A stretch of 64,000 bases of DNA from Sphingomonas anseongensis (lineage in GTDB: Bacteria; Pseudomonadota; Alphaproteobacteria; Sphingomonadales; Sphingomonadaceae): assembly GCF_023516495.1 (NCBI RefSeq), contig NZ_JAMGBC010000001.1, positions 1,760,501 to 1,824,500 of the forward strand. Direction: 5' to 3'. The translations under genes and the position numbers were made by a program. Below are positions 1 to 8,163 of the stretch, piece by piece. How positions within the stretch are numbered: the stretch's first letter is position 1; each line of letters starts with the position of its first letter. Under the pieces are notes generated by a model that searched no databases, had not been told where the DNA came from, and saw only the letters and a list, made by a program, of their open reading frames with translations.

Positions 1-1215
1 TCGGTAGAGGAGCCGGGCAACGGTCGACTTGCCGGCGCCCGACGGGCCGACGATCGCAAGCCGCGTCCCTGGCGGCGCATCGAAGCTCAGGCCTTTTAGG
101 ATCTTGCGCGATGGCTCGTAGCCGAACTGCACGTCCTCGAACCGGACATGCCCCCCGCTGACCTGCAAGGGCTTGGCGTCCGGGGAATCGACGACCTCGG
201 CCGGAGTGTCGAGCAGGTTGAACATCGCTTCCATGTCGATCAGCCCCTGCCGCACGGTGCGGTACACCCAGCCGAGCATGTCGAGCGGTCGGAACAGCTG
301 CATCAGAAGGCTGTTCACCAAGACCACGTCGCCGGGCGTGAAGCGGCCCTGGCTCCAGCCCCAGACGGTGAAAATCATCGCCCCGGCCATCATCGCATTG
401 GTGATCAGCGACTGGCCGATGTTCAGCCAGGCGAGCGAAACCTCGTTGCGCACGGTTGCGCGCGCGAACTGGCCGATCGCCTCGTCGTAACGGCGGGCCT
501 CCCGCTCCTCGGCTCCGAAATATTTGACCGTCTCGTAGTTCAGGAGCGAGTCCACGGCGCGGCCGATGGCGCGGTTGTCGACTTCGTTCATTTCGCGCTG
601 GAGCTTGGTTCGCCAGTCGGTCACCCGGCGGGTGAAGGCGATATAGATCGCGACTATCGCAAGCGTCGCGGCGACCAGCCCGCCGCCGAACTTGAAGAAG
701 AAGATGATGCAGATCGCCGTCAGCTCGATCAGCGTCGGTCCGATGTTGAACAGCAGGAAGTAGAGCATCATGTCGATGCTCTTGGTGCCCCGCTCGACGA
801 CCTTGGTCAGCGATCCCGTCCGCCGCTCCAGGTGAAAGCGCAGCGACAGCGAGTGGATGTGCCGGAACACCTGGCCGGCGAGGCGACGGGCCGCGTCCTG
901 CCCGACCTTCTCGAACACCGCGTTGCGCAAATTGTCGGAAAGGACTCCGGCGAAGCGTGCGCCGGCATAAGCAAGGACCAACGCCGCCACGACCGCGAAG
1001 GCAGCGGCTGTGCCCGCGTTCGACATGCGGTCGATCACCGCCTTGTAGGCGAACGGCATGACCAGAACGGCGCCCTTGCCGGCAAGCACCAGCAGGACCG
1101 CGGCGATGACCCGGGCCTTGAGCTCGACCTCACCCTTGGGCCAAAGCATCGGAAGGAAGCGGAGGAGCGGAGCGAAGCCCCCGCGCTCGACCTTATGTAT
1201 GCCCGCTTCTACCAT
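1..1215 (-). CDS. Atm1-type ABC exporter, permease plus ATPase (3' end cut off by window)
   Basis: Half-size ABC exporter of the inner membrane; Atm1 homologues move glutathione- or sulfur-linked compounds and help heavy-metal tolerance. Only about 405 N-terminal residues are in the window. Seen: a permease domain, the Atm1-like segment NYETVKYFGAEERE (about residue 227), and the start of the nucleotide-binding domain with Walker A GPSGAGKST at residue 390 (complement of 22-48) followed by the Atm1-like ARLLYR. The ABC signature and Walker B lie beyond position 1. The start is the ATG at 1215, preceded by AGGG. The reading frame is open to the window edge with no frameshift. The family call is strong; the substrate is inferred from the family only. 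Confidence 0.9.
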   Translation of the reverse strand, partial: MVEAGIHKVERGGFAPLLRFLPMLWPKGEVELKARVIAAVLLVLAGKGAVLVMPFAYKAVIDRMSNAGTAAAFAVVAALVLAYAGARFAGVLSDNLRNAVFEKVGQDAARRLAGQVFRHIHSLSLRFHLERRTGSLTKVVERGTKSIDMMLYFLLFNIGPTLIELTAICIIFFFKFGGGLVAATLAIVAIYIAFTRRVTDWRTKLQREMNEVDNRAIGRAVDSLLNYETVKYFGAEEREARRYDEAIGQFARATVRNEVSLAWLNIGQSLITNAMMAGAMIFTVWGWSQGRFTPGDVVLVNSLLMQLFRPLDMLGWVYRTVRQGLIDMEAMFNLLDTPAEVVDSPDAKPLQVSGGHVRFEDVQFGYEPSRKILKGLSFDAPPGTRLAIVGPSGAGKSTVARLLYR

Positions 1216-1283
1216 GGCGCCCTACGTAGGCATCCCCATGGCGAGCGGCAAACGCGCAGCTCATGCCTTCCGGTGAAATGTTT

Positions 1284-1308
1284 GGAACCGCACGTTTTTT
1301 CAGCGGTT
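1284..1308 (+). promoter_or_regulatory. Candidate EcfG (general stress sigma) promoter
   Basis: GGAAC at 1284-1288 is followed by 16 bases and GGTT at 1305-1308. The alphaproteobacterial EcfG consensus is GGAAC, 16-17 bases, CGTT, so this is a one-mismatch match. It lies 31 bases before the ATG of the first of two coupled genes, the second being a stress-type SDR. Predicted by eye only. Confidence 0.45.
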
Positions 1309-1339
1309 GTCAGGCCGTTCACCAGAGCGGGTAAATCCT

Positions 1340-1594
1340 ATGGCGGCGGCGTACTTCCTGATTGCGATCCTTGGCTGCGCGGACGGTTCCGTCGACTGCA
1401 CGCCGGTCATGACCGTTCCCACGCGCTACGAAAGCGAAGCAGCGTGCTCCGCGGCCGCGCCCGGCGCTCTGCTCGAGCATAACAATTTCGATTTTCCGAG
1501 CCTGGTCGCCGAATGCCGCCGCGAGGCGCCGCGAGCGGCCTCCGCCGAACGTGACCGCGATCCTCCGCCGGCGGTGCCCACACGGAGAGGCTGA
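1340..1594 (+). CDS. Small secreted or membrane-anchored protein, function unknown
   Basis: 84-residue protein. A hydrophobic stretch at residues 2-11 (AAAYFLIAIL) looks like a short signal or anchor. A cysteine-containing body follows (Cys at about 12, 18, 29 and 52) and the tail is rich in Arg and Pro. The stop shares one base with the ATG of the SDR gene at 1594 (TGATG), so the two are probably translationally coupled. The internal ATG at 1340 was chosen over an upstream ATG at 1307 because the signal-like segment starts there. No family recognised. Confidence 0.65.
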   Translation: MAAAYFLIAILGCADGSVDCTPVMTVPTRYESEAACSAAAPGALLEHNNFDFPSLVAECRREAPRAASAERDRDPPPAVPTRRG

Positions 1595-2457
1595 TGGCCG
1601 ACGATACCGACGTCCTCGTCCCGCAGATTCACGAAGACCAGCTGCCCGGAAGCGAAGCGAAGCTGGAGCCCAAGCCGGAATGGCAGCCACGCTACAAGGG
1701 CTCGGGCCGGCTTCAGGACAAGGTTGCGATCATCACCGGTGCAGACAGCGGAATCGGACGCGCAGTCGCCGCTTTGTTCGCCCGCGAAGGCGCTGACGTC
1801 GCGATCCTCTACCTGTGCGAACATGAGGATGCGGAGAAGACCAGGGAGATCGTCGAGGGCGAAGGCCGCCGCGCGATCACGATCGCAGGCGATATCGGAA
1901 GCAAGGAATTCTGCGAACAGGCGGTGCAGCAGACGATCGACGCGTTCGGGAGGCTCGACATACTCGTCAACAATGCCGGCGAGCAGCATCCGGACAAAGA
2001 CGTTCGCGACATCACCGAAGAGCAGCTCCGCCGAACCTTCCAGACGAACATCTTCGGAATGTTCTTCATGACGCAGGCGGCTCGGCCGCACCTGAAGAAG
2101 GGTGCTGCGATCATCAACTGCACGTCCGTGACGATGTACAAGGGATCGCCCGATCTGCTCGACTACAGCTCGACCAAGGGCGCGATCACCGCTTTCACCC
2201 GCTCTCTTGCGAAGAATCTGGTGAAGGACGGCATTCGCGTGAACGCCGTCGCACCCGGCCCGATCTGGACCCCGCTCAACCCGTTCGGCGGCCAGCCGCC
2301 GGAGGACGTCAAGGATTTCGGCAAGGATTCGCCGATGGGCCGACCCGGCCAGCCGAACGAGGTGGCGCCGTCGTTCCTCTTCCTCGCCTGCGATGACGCC
2401 AGCTACATGACCGGCCAGGTGCTCCACCCCGACGGCGGCGAGTCGACGTCGAGCTAG
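1594..2457 (+). CDS. SDR family oxidoreductase, YghA / general-stress type
   Basis: Classical NAD(P)-dependent short-chain dehydrogenase of 287 residues with the roughly 40-residue N-terminal extension typical of the YghA / general stress protein 39 group. Seen: cofactor-binding TGADSGIG at 49-56, NNAG at 126-129, and catalytic Ser178, Tyr191 and Lys195 (YSSTK). The C-terminus keeps the usual LHPDGG turn. The start overlaps the previous stop by one base. The substrate is unknown; in relatives it is a small aldehyde or ketone. The candidate EcfG promoter upstream fits a stress role (inference). Confidence 0.9.
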   Translation: MADDTDVLVPQIHEDQLPGSEAKLEPKPEWQPRYKGSGRLQDKVAIITGADSGIGRAVAALFAREGADVAILYLCEHEDAEKTREIVEGEGRRAITIAGDIGSKEFCEQAVQQTIDAFGRLDILVNNAGEQHPDKDVRDITEEQLRRTFQTNIFGMFFMTQAARPHLKKGAAIINCTSVTMYKGSPDLLDYSSTKGAITAFTRSLAKNLVKDGIRVNAVAPGPIWTPLNPFGGQPPEDVKDFGKDSPMGRPGQPNEVAPSFLFLACDDASYMTGQVLHPDGGESTSS

Positions 2458-2493
2458 TTGACCGGCAGGCGCTTGCCCGCCGATAGCGCGGGC

Positions 2494-4140
2494 ATGACCC
2501 CCGCCCCCGCCTTATCCCAAGCTCTTGCGCGCGCCGAAGCGGCCGAAGCAGCCGGCGACAGGGCCGCTGCAGCGGAAGCATGGGGCCAGTTGTGCTTGGC
2601 TGGCTCCGGCGACTGGAGGGTGTGGAGCAATTACGGTGGAGCGCTCGCGGCGCTTGGGCGGTGGCCCGAGTGCGCGAAAGCGTTGAGGCGCGCGGCCGAT
2701 CTGAACCCCGCCGAGCCTTTGCTTCGTCAGGCCGCCGCCTCGGCGCTCGCCCAGGCAGGCCGTCACGACGAAGGCGCCGACGAGCTCAAGCTGTGGGTCC
2801 AAGCAGCGCCTGCAGACCCAATCAACAACCTGCTCCTTGCCCGTCTCCTCGCCGATCTTGGAAGGCATGAGGAGTCGGACCGGCAACTCGACGCCGCGGC
2901 ACGCGTGGCCACTGGGAAAGGCCTGGCCGGAGACCGCGGCGGCCTCATCCGGATTGCAACTGCGTCGGGCAAGCCCGACCTCAATCTTCTCCGCGAGCTC
3001 GGGCGCCTGCTCGAGCGCACGAACCGCCTCGACGAATTGCGCAACCTGATCGGCGAGGCGGAGGTCCTCGGCATCGAGCGGGGACAGCTGGGCTATCCAG
3101 CGGCCGCCGTCGCATTGAGGGATGGCGATGCGCCCGAGGCGAAACGGCTTCTCCTCGCCGACAGGCCCGACGAGGACCCGGTACGCTGGCACTGGCTGAT
3201 GGCCCGGATCGCCGACGCTCAAGGCGATAGCGAAACCGCTTTCGCCGAAGCCGAAGCGATGAATCGCTCTTCCAACGATTTTGCGGGCTGGCGCGAGCGG
3301 TGCCGCTCACATCTGGGAAGGCTGCGGAGCATTGCGGACAACGTCACTCCCGAATGGGCGGCGAGAATCCAGACGATCGAATCGGCGGGCAGGCAAAGCC
3401 CGGCCTTCCTCGTCGGGTTCCCACGGTCGGGCACGACCCTGCTCGACACCTTCCTGGTGGGGCATCCGAAGGTAGCGGTGCTGGAAGAAGTGCCGCTGAT
3501 CCACGCGATCGAGTGGGTTCTCGGCAACATTGCCGAGCTCCCCGATCGCTCGCCCGATCAGCTGGCGAAGGCACGCGATGCTTATTTCGCCGAGCTGGAT
3601 AAGCACGTCGATCCGGGATTCGACGGGCTCGTGATCGACAAGCTTCCGCTCAACCTTCTGGCCGTACCGTTCATCCGCGCGGTCTTCCCGGACTCGCCGA
3701 TCGTCTTCGCCCAGCGCCATCCATGCGATTGCGTGCTCAGCTGCTTCATGCAGGGTTTTGCGCTCAATGCTTCGATGGCCTGTTTCCTCGACATCGGCGA
3801 CTCTGCCGACTTCTATGATGCCGCTCTGACGCTCTGGACCCGCTGCCGCGAGACGCTTCCGGTCAAGGTTCACACGCTCGTCTACGAGGAACTGATCGCC
3901 GATCCGAAGGCTGCCCTTCGCCCGCTCGTCGACTTCCTCGGCCTCGACTGGAACGAGGAATTGCTCGACCACCGGGCAACAGCAAAAGCGCGCGGCGCAA
4001 TCAGCACGCCCAGCTACGACCAGGTTGTCCAGCCGCTCAACGATCGGGCGAGCGGCCGCTGGCGCCGCTACGAAAAGCAGCTGGAGCGGGCGCTTCCGAT
4101 TCTGCTCTCCTGGGCCGAGCGGCTGGGATATCCGAAGTGA
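2494..4140 (+). CDS. TPR-sulfotransferase family protein (first of tandem pair)
   Basis: 548-residue fusion of N-terminal tetratricopeptide-like helical repeats (about residues 1-260) to a PAPS-dependent sulfotransferase domain. Seen: 5'-phosphosulfate loop GFPRSGTT at 308-315 and the 3'-phosphate motif region FAQRHPCDCVLSCF about 100 residues later. Such proteins sulfate peptides, glycans or small molecules; the acceptor here cannot be told. Start: the ATG at 2494 is preferred over a TTG at 2458 that directly abuts the SDR stop. The stop overlaps the next gene by four bases (GTGA), so the two paralogues form one operon. No signal peptide is visible. Confidence 0.85.
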   Translation: MTPAPALSQALARAEAAEAAGDRAAAAEAWGQLCLAGSGDWRVWSNYGGALAALGRWPECAKALRRAADLNPAEPLLRQAAASALAQAGRHDEGADELKLWVQAAPADPINNLLLARLLADLGRHEESDRQLDAAARVATGKGLAGDRGGLIRIATASGKPDLNLLRELGRLLERTNRLDELRNLIGEAEVLGIERGQLGYPAAAVALRDGDAPEAKRLLLADRPDEDPVRWHWLMARIADAQGDSETAFAEAEAMNRSSNDFAGWRERCRSHLGRLRSIADNVTPEWAARIQTIESAGRQSPAFLVGFPRSGTTLLDTFLVGHPKVAVLEEVPLIHAIEWVLGNIAELPDRSPDQLAKARDAYFAELDKHVDPGFDGLVIDKLPLNLLAVPFIRAVFPDSPIVFAQRHPCDCVLSCFMQGFALNASMACFLDIGDSADFYDAALTLWTRCRETLPVKVHTLVYEELIADPKAALRPLVDFLGLDWNEELLDHRATAKARGAISTPSYDQVVQPLNDRASGRWRRYEKQLERALPILLSWAERLGYPK

Positions 4141-5948
4141 GTGCTGCCCCGTCGGCCGACTTTCCCGAGGCGCTGCAGGCATTCCAGCGCGGCGATCTCG
4201 CCCGGGCGCGTGAGCTTGCAGAAAAGGCGGTGGAACGGGACTCCTCGCCTGCCTGGCAGCATATGCTCGGCCTCATCCATTGCCGGCTGGGCAATCCCGC
4301 CGAAGGCGTTCGCCACCTGCAGGCGGCGGCGGAAGCCGAGCCGGCGAACACAGGCTTCCAGGTAATGCTTGCCCGCGCGTTGGTGGATTCGGGCCGAGCG
4401 CGTGAAGTGCTGGCAATGCCGGAACCGCCGCCGATTACCTCGCCGGCGACCATGGCGCTTTGGCAGGTTCGCGGAGAAGCGGGCGAAGCGGCTGGCGACC
4501 GAGCTGCGGCTTCGATTTGCTGGGGCCGGATCGCGACCGCTTCGCCCACCGACTGGCGGGCGCTCGCCAACCTCGGCAATGCGCTTGCTGCACAGGGCCG
4601 CTGGGTCGATGCTGCCGAAGCGTTGAGCGAGTCCTCGCGGCTCAACCCGTCCGAGCCTGCAGTCCGAACTGCCGCTTCTGCCGCGCTGATCGAAGCAGGG
4701 CGAGCGTATCAGGGCCAGCTTCGCTTCGACGAGGCGGAGCAGGCCTACCGCCGCGCCTACGAGCTGGATCCCGCCGATCCGGCGACCGTCCATCTTCTCG
4801 GCGTCGCGCTGGAGCGCACCAACCGGCTCGACGCGCTTGCGAAGCTCGTCGCCGAAGCGACCGCGGCCGGGGTGGCGGGCGAGCGGCTCAACTATCTGCG
4901 TGCGCTGATCGCAAGGCGCGAAGGCGACCTCGAAAGTGCCCACGCCTTGCTTCTCGCATCCGATCCGAAGGACGAGCCGCTGCGCTGGCATGCCCTTCAT
5001 GCCAAGATTGCCGACGCCCTGGGGAATTCCGCCGAGGCGTTCGACGCAGCGGTCGCGATGAACCAGGCCGCGGTGGAACAGGCGGTCGGCTCCAGCGGCC
5101 GCGAGGAATGGAACCGCAAGGCCGCGAGCTACCGGGCCGATCTCCATGACCTTGCGCGGCTGATCACGCGCGAATGGTCTTCGACCGTGCCGCGGCTCGA
5201 GGACCTGGTGCCCAGGCGGCTGACTTTCCTGTTGGGCTTCCCACGGTCGGGGACGACCCTGCTCGACACCTTCCTGATGGGCCATCCGGAGGTCGAGGTG
5301 CTTGAGGAGAAGCAACTCGTCGGCCGCGCCGCGGATGTCATTGGCGGAAGCATCGGCCTGCCCGACGCTTCGATGAAGCTGCTTCGAAAGGCGCGAAAGA
5401 CCTATTTCGATGCCCTGGCCGAGCATGTCGCGGATGATTTCGCCGGGCTCGTCGTCGACAAGTTCCCGCTCGACATGGCGGCCGCGCCGGTCATCGAGGC
5501 GCTGTTTCCGCGATCTCCGCTGATCTTCGCCCAGAGGCACCCGTGTGACGTGGTTCTAAGCGGGTTCATGCAGCCGATCGGTGTGGTCAACTTCTCGAGC
5601 ATCGAGGATGCCGCCGATTATTATGATGCGATGATGAGCATCTGGACGGCCGCCCGCCAGGCGCTCGACCTCAACGTCCACACGGTTGTCTATGAGGAGA
5701 TGGTGCGCGACCCCGAAGCCGTGCTTCGCCCGCTCGTAAAATTCCTCGGCCTCGACTGGGACGACCGGATCCTGGATCACCGGCGGACCGCGAAGGAGCG
5801 GGGGACGATCGCAACTCCTACCTACGACCAGGTGACCGAACCGATCAGCACTCGTCCGAGTGGAAGATGGAAGCGCTATGCAAAGCAGATGGAGCCGGCG
5901 CTGCCGGTTCTGCTGCCTTGGGCGGAACGGCTTGGATATAGCGACTGA
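4137..5948 (+). CDS. TPR-sulfotransferase family protein (second of tandem pair)
   Basis: 603-residue paralogue of the gene before it, with the same layout: TPR-like repeats (about 1-320) and a sulfotransferase domain with GFPRSGTT at 367-374 and FAQRHPCDVVLSGF further on. DNA identity to the first gene is very high across the P-loop (about 3415-3470 against 5235-5285), pointing to duplication. The start GTG at 4137 overlaps the upstream TGA. It differs from the first copy mainly in a longer TPR part, with an extra unit near residues 180-220. Target unknown. Confidence 0.85.
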   Translation: MSAAPSADFPEALQAFQRGDLARARELAEKAVERDSSPAWQHMLGLIHCRLGNPAEGVRHLQAAAEAEPANTGFQVMLARALVDSGRAREVLAMPEPPPITSPATMALWQVRGEAGEAAGDRAAASICWGRIATASPTDWRALANLGNALAAQGRWVDAAEALSESSRLNPSEPAVRTAASAALIEAGRAYQGQLRFDEAEQAYRRAYELDPADPATVHLLGVALERTNRLDALAKLVAEATAAGVAGERLNYLRALIARREGDLESAHALLLASDPKDEPLRWHALHAKIADALGNSAEAFDAAVAMNQAAVEQAVGSSGREEWNRKAASYRADLHDLARLITREWSSTVPRLEDLVPRRLTFLLGFPRSGTTLLDTFLMGHPEVEVLEEKQLVGRAADVIGGSIGLPDASMKLLRKARKTYFDALAEHVADDFAGLVVDKFPLDMAAAPVIEALFPRSPLIFAQRHPCDVVLSGFMQPIGVVNFSSIEDAADYYDAMMSIWTAARQALDLNVHTVVYEEMVRDPEAVLRPLVKFLGLDWDDRILDHRRTAKERGTIATPTYDQVTEPISTRPSGRWKRYAKQMEPALPVLLPWAERLGYSD

Positions 5949-6040
5949 CTTGGGAAATCACGCCAAGTCACGGCGACCAATGCCGCCAAATGACAAGTCC
6001 GCAACCCGGCCACCACTGATTTCATTAGGAAAATGCGATT

Positions 6041-6056
6041 TGGCACGGTCCGTGCA
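6041..6056 (+). promoter_or_regulatory. Sigma54 (RpoN) -24/-12 promoter
   Basis: TGGCACGGTCCGTGCA has GG at 6042-6043 and GC at 6054-6055 with exactly ten bases between, the invariant spacing of RpoN promoters; the -24 half TGGCACG is a perfect match. Expected transcription start is near 6067, giving a leader of about 45 bases before the ATG at 6112. It fits the PspC gene downstream, since the psp operon of E. coli is RpoN- and PspF-dependent. No activator gene is nearby. Confidence 0.7.
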
Positions 6057-6111
6057 TTGATGGGTTCGTGGCCCAACACTGGGTCCAGCTAGTAGAAAAA
6101 GGGACCAGACA

Positions 6112-6216
6112 ATGTTCGCAACTTTCTCGCCCAGCCGCGAAACCGCCACGGCCTTCGCAGCCGCTTTCATCACCGCCTTGCTGGCAGTCAGCTCGGCAAC
6201 GTCGCTCATCGCCTGA
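6112..6216 (+). CDS. 34-residue hydrophobic small protein upstream of pspC
   Basis: ATG-to-TGA frame encoding a peptide with a polar start (MFATFSPSRETA) and one hydrophobic, Ala-rich helix (about residues 13-33). It is probably a single-pass membrane micropeptide. It starts 56 bases after the -12 element of the sigma54 promoter and ends 13 bases before the pspC start, so it is the first gene of a two-gene transcript. Ribosome site: GGGACC, weak. Standard size cut-offs would miss it. No family known to me; a phage-shock role is inferred from position. Confidence 0.55.
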   Translation: MFATFSPSRETATAFAAAFITALLAVSSATSLIA

Positions 6217-6229
6217 ACCGGAGGACGAA

Positions 6230-6415
6230 TTGACCAACCGATTCATAGTCAACCGCCGCGAAGCAAAGGTGATGGGCGTCGGCGCCGGGATCGCCGATTA
6301 TACCGGCATCGATCCCCTGATCGTCCGCCTGGGCCTCGTCGCCGCGCTGCTCCTCACCGGGCCAGTCGTGATCTTCCTCTACGTCATTACCGGGCTGGTG
6401 GCCGCCGAGCGCTAA
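6230..6415 (+). CDS. PspC-domain protein (stand-alone)
   Basis: 61-residue PspC domain: basic N-terminus (NRFIVNRREAKVMGVGAGIADYTGID), then a hydrophobic hairpin or long helix (about 30-58). PspC proteins are inner-membrane sensors or effectors of the phage-shock envelope-stress response. The start is a TTG at 6230 with a good GGAGG site at 6220-6224; an ATG would require reading through the 34-residue gene in another frame. No pspA, pspB or pspF is next to it. The sigma54 promoter upstream supports envelope-stress control. Confidence 0.85.
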   Translation: MTNRFIVNRREAKVMGVGAGIADYTGIDPLIVRLGLVAALLLTGPVVIFLYVITGLVAAER

Positions 6416-6438
6416 AGCCGGAGGCCGCCAACCCAACA

Positions 6439-6456
6439 CGCGGACCCAAGTCCGCG
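6439..6456 (+). terminator. Stem-loop after pspC
   Basis: Perfect 7-bp stem CGCGGAC / GTCCGCG with a CCAA loop, 24 bases after the pspC stop. No T-run follows, so it may be a stability hairpin rather than a true intrinsic terminator. Confidence 0.3.
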
Positions 6457-6533
6457 GGAACCTTTCCGAGCCATCGCCATCTGTTGCCGGCAGCCGCAAT
6501 CGGCTAGCGGCCTCACTCCAAAGGGAGGGCAGC

Positions 6534-7109
6534 ATGGCGCAACCCCGCAACTTCAGCTTTGCATCCGCGATCGCCGGCGCGCTCGCGCTGTGCCTCCTCC
6601 TCATCATCGCCGCAGCCGCCGTCGTCTACGGCGGGCTGTTTCCGGTCGCCGCATCGAGCGAGGATGGCGCGGCCGTCCGCTCGCTTCTCATCGAGGCGCG
6701 CGAGCATTCGGTCGAACGGTCCGCTGCCGGGCTGACCGCGCCGAGCTTTACCGCCGAAGACGTCCGCCTGGGCGGCTCCCATTTCAAGGGTATGTGCCAG
6801 GCCTGCCACGGCGGCCCCGGTGCCGAACCCGAGGAGTTCGCCGCGGGGATGAACCCGCGTCCGCCAAACCTAGCCAAGGCGGCTGGGGACCTCACCGTCG
6901 CCCAGGTCTTCTGGATCGCGAAGAACGGGATCAGGATGACTGGTATGCCGGACTTCGGAAAGACCGACGAGGACGAGGAGCTTTGGAAGGTCGCCGCCTT
7001 CGTCAAGCAGCTGCAGAAGGTCACCGCGGCCGACTATGCCGCGCTCCCGAATGCGCATGAACATGAAGAGGCTGATGAGGAAGCCGGGCACCACCACGAC
7101 CACCACTGA
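6534..7109 (+). CDS. Membrane-anchored c-type cytochrome with His-rich tail
   Basis: 191 residues. An uncleaved-looking N-terminal helix (about 10-33) should anchor the protein with its heme domain in the periplasm. The haem c site is CQACH at 88-92; Met135 or Met138 in GIRMTGMPDFG is the likely sixth ligand. This is a class I single-haem cytochrome. The last 17 residues are Glu- and His-rich (HEHEEADEEAGHHHDHH), a probable metal-binding tail. The ATG follows GGGAGG. The electron partner is unknown; a secreted peroxiredoxin lies 67 bases downstream on the same strand. Confidence 0.85.
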   Translation: MAQPRNFSFASAIAGALALCLLLIIAAAAVVYGGLFPVAASSEDGAAVRSLLIEAREHSVERSAAGLTAPSFTAEDVRLGGSHFKGMCQACHGGPGAEPEEFAAGMNPRPPNLAKAAGDLTVAQVFWIAKNGIRMTGMPDFGKTDEDEELWKVAAFVKQLQKVTAADYAALPNAHEHEEADEEAGHHHDHH

Positions 7110-7176
7110 CGCTGGCGGGCCGAACCTCGCTAGGCTAAACAAGGGGAGGGCTGGTTTGAAAAGTACAGGAGCGAAC

Positions 7177-7701
7177 ATGCGCAAGCTGCTTATTGGTCTG
7201 GCCCTCGCCTCGGTTGCCGTTCCGGCCTCCTCGGCTCTTTCCGTCGGCTCGAAGGCGCCGGACTTTACCACGACGGGTGCGCTTGCCGGCAAGGCGTTCA
7301 AGCTTCACCTCGCGGAGCAGCTGAAGCACGGGCCAGTGGTGCTCTATTTCTTCCCAAAGGCGTTCACCAAGGGCTGCACGCTCGAAGCGCATGCGTTCAG
7401 CGATGCAAGCGCCGACTTCAAGAAGCTGGGAGCGCGCGTGATCGGCATGTCGGCCGACGACCTTCCGACGCTGAAGGAATTCTCGGTCAAGGAATGCCGC
7501 AACAGCTTCCCGGTCGCGACGGCCGATGCAAAGCTTCGCGAAACCTATGACGTGGTCCTGAAGCAGAAGCCGGAATATGCCGACCGGACGTCCTATGTGA
7601 TCGCGCAGAACGGCAAGATCGTGATGGAATATACCAACCTCGACCCGGCCGAGCATGTTCAGCGCACGCTCGCCGCTGTGAAGGCGTTGAAGGGCAAATA
7701 G
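7177..7701 (+). CDS. Exported peroxiredoxin (AhpC/TSA-Bcp type)
   Basis: Thiol peroxidase of 174 residues with a cleavable-looking signal peptide (about 1-20), so it should act in the periplasm; most Bcp proteins are cytosolic. The peroxidatic cysteine is Cys67 in AFTKGCTLE, with Thr64 three residues before it. A second cysteine, Cys107, sits 40 residues later, not at the +5 position usual for Bcp, and could be the resolving cysteine. Start ATG at 7177, after AGGAGCGAAC. An earlier in-frame ATG at 7036 lies inside the cytochrome gene and is rejected. Confidence 0.85.
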   Translation: MRKLLIGLALASVAVPASSALSVGSKAPDFTTTGALAGKAFKLHLAEQLKHGPVVLYFFPKAFTKGCTLEAHAFSDASADFKKLGARVIGMSADDLPTLKEFSVKECRNSFPVATADAKLRETYDVVLKQKPEYADRTSYVIAQNGKIVMEYTNLDPAEHVQRTLAAVKALKGK

Positions 7702-7722
7702 CCACCGCGAAAGGGGGCGCTC

Positions 7723-8163
7723 ATGGGGGGATATCGGATTGCGGTATTGCTTGCCGCTGCGGCGGCGCTTGCCGGGATGACGGCCGACCGGCCGGCGACG
7801 TTCACCTTCGAACCGCAACCGCGCTGGCAGGAGGATCCCGAAACCGAGGAGCTGTGCCGGGCGATGGAAGCGGAGTGCGCCGGCCAACTCAAGGACGGCC
7901 AGATCGATTCCGAATTCGGCTACGCGCAGCTCTATAATGCGGACGGCTACCTGGTCGGCATGCGCTCGCTGAAATCAACCGGCTGCAAGCCGCTCGACGA
8001 ACATATGCTTCTCAACGAGCGGCATTTCGTCACCGTCTTCAGCAAGGACGGAGCACCCGACCTCGACAACATCACGGTCGAGCTCGCGCCGGGCACCAAC
8101 CCGGATTCGGTCCGTGTCGTGAAGACCGGCTCGACGCAGGTGAGTATCGGCTGCGCGACCTAG
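7723..8163 (+). CDS. Secreted protein, function unknown
   Basis: 146 residues with a signal peptide (about 1-21, RIAVLLAAAAALAGM). The mature part is acidic with four cysteines (about 46, 53, 89 and 145), probably two disulfides in the periplasm. Start ATG at 7723 after AAAGGGGGC. The stop meets the stop of the convergent L,D-transpeptidase, sharing bases 8160-8163. I do not recognise a family. Confidence 0.65.
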   Translation: MGGYRIAVLLAAAAALAGMTADRPATFTFEPQPRWQEDPETEELCRAMEAECAGQLKDGQIDSEFGYAQLYNADGYLVGMRSLKSTGCKPLDEHMLLNERHFVTVFSKDGAPDLDNITVELAPGTNPDSVRVVKTGSTQVSIGCAT

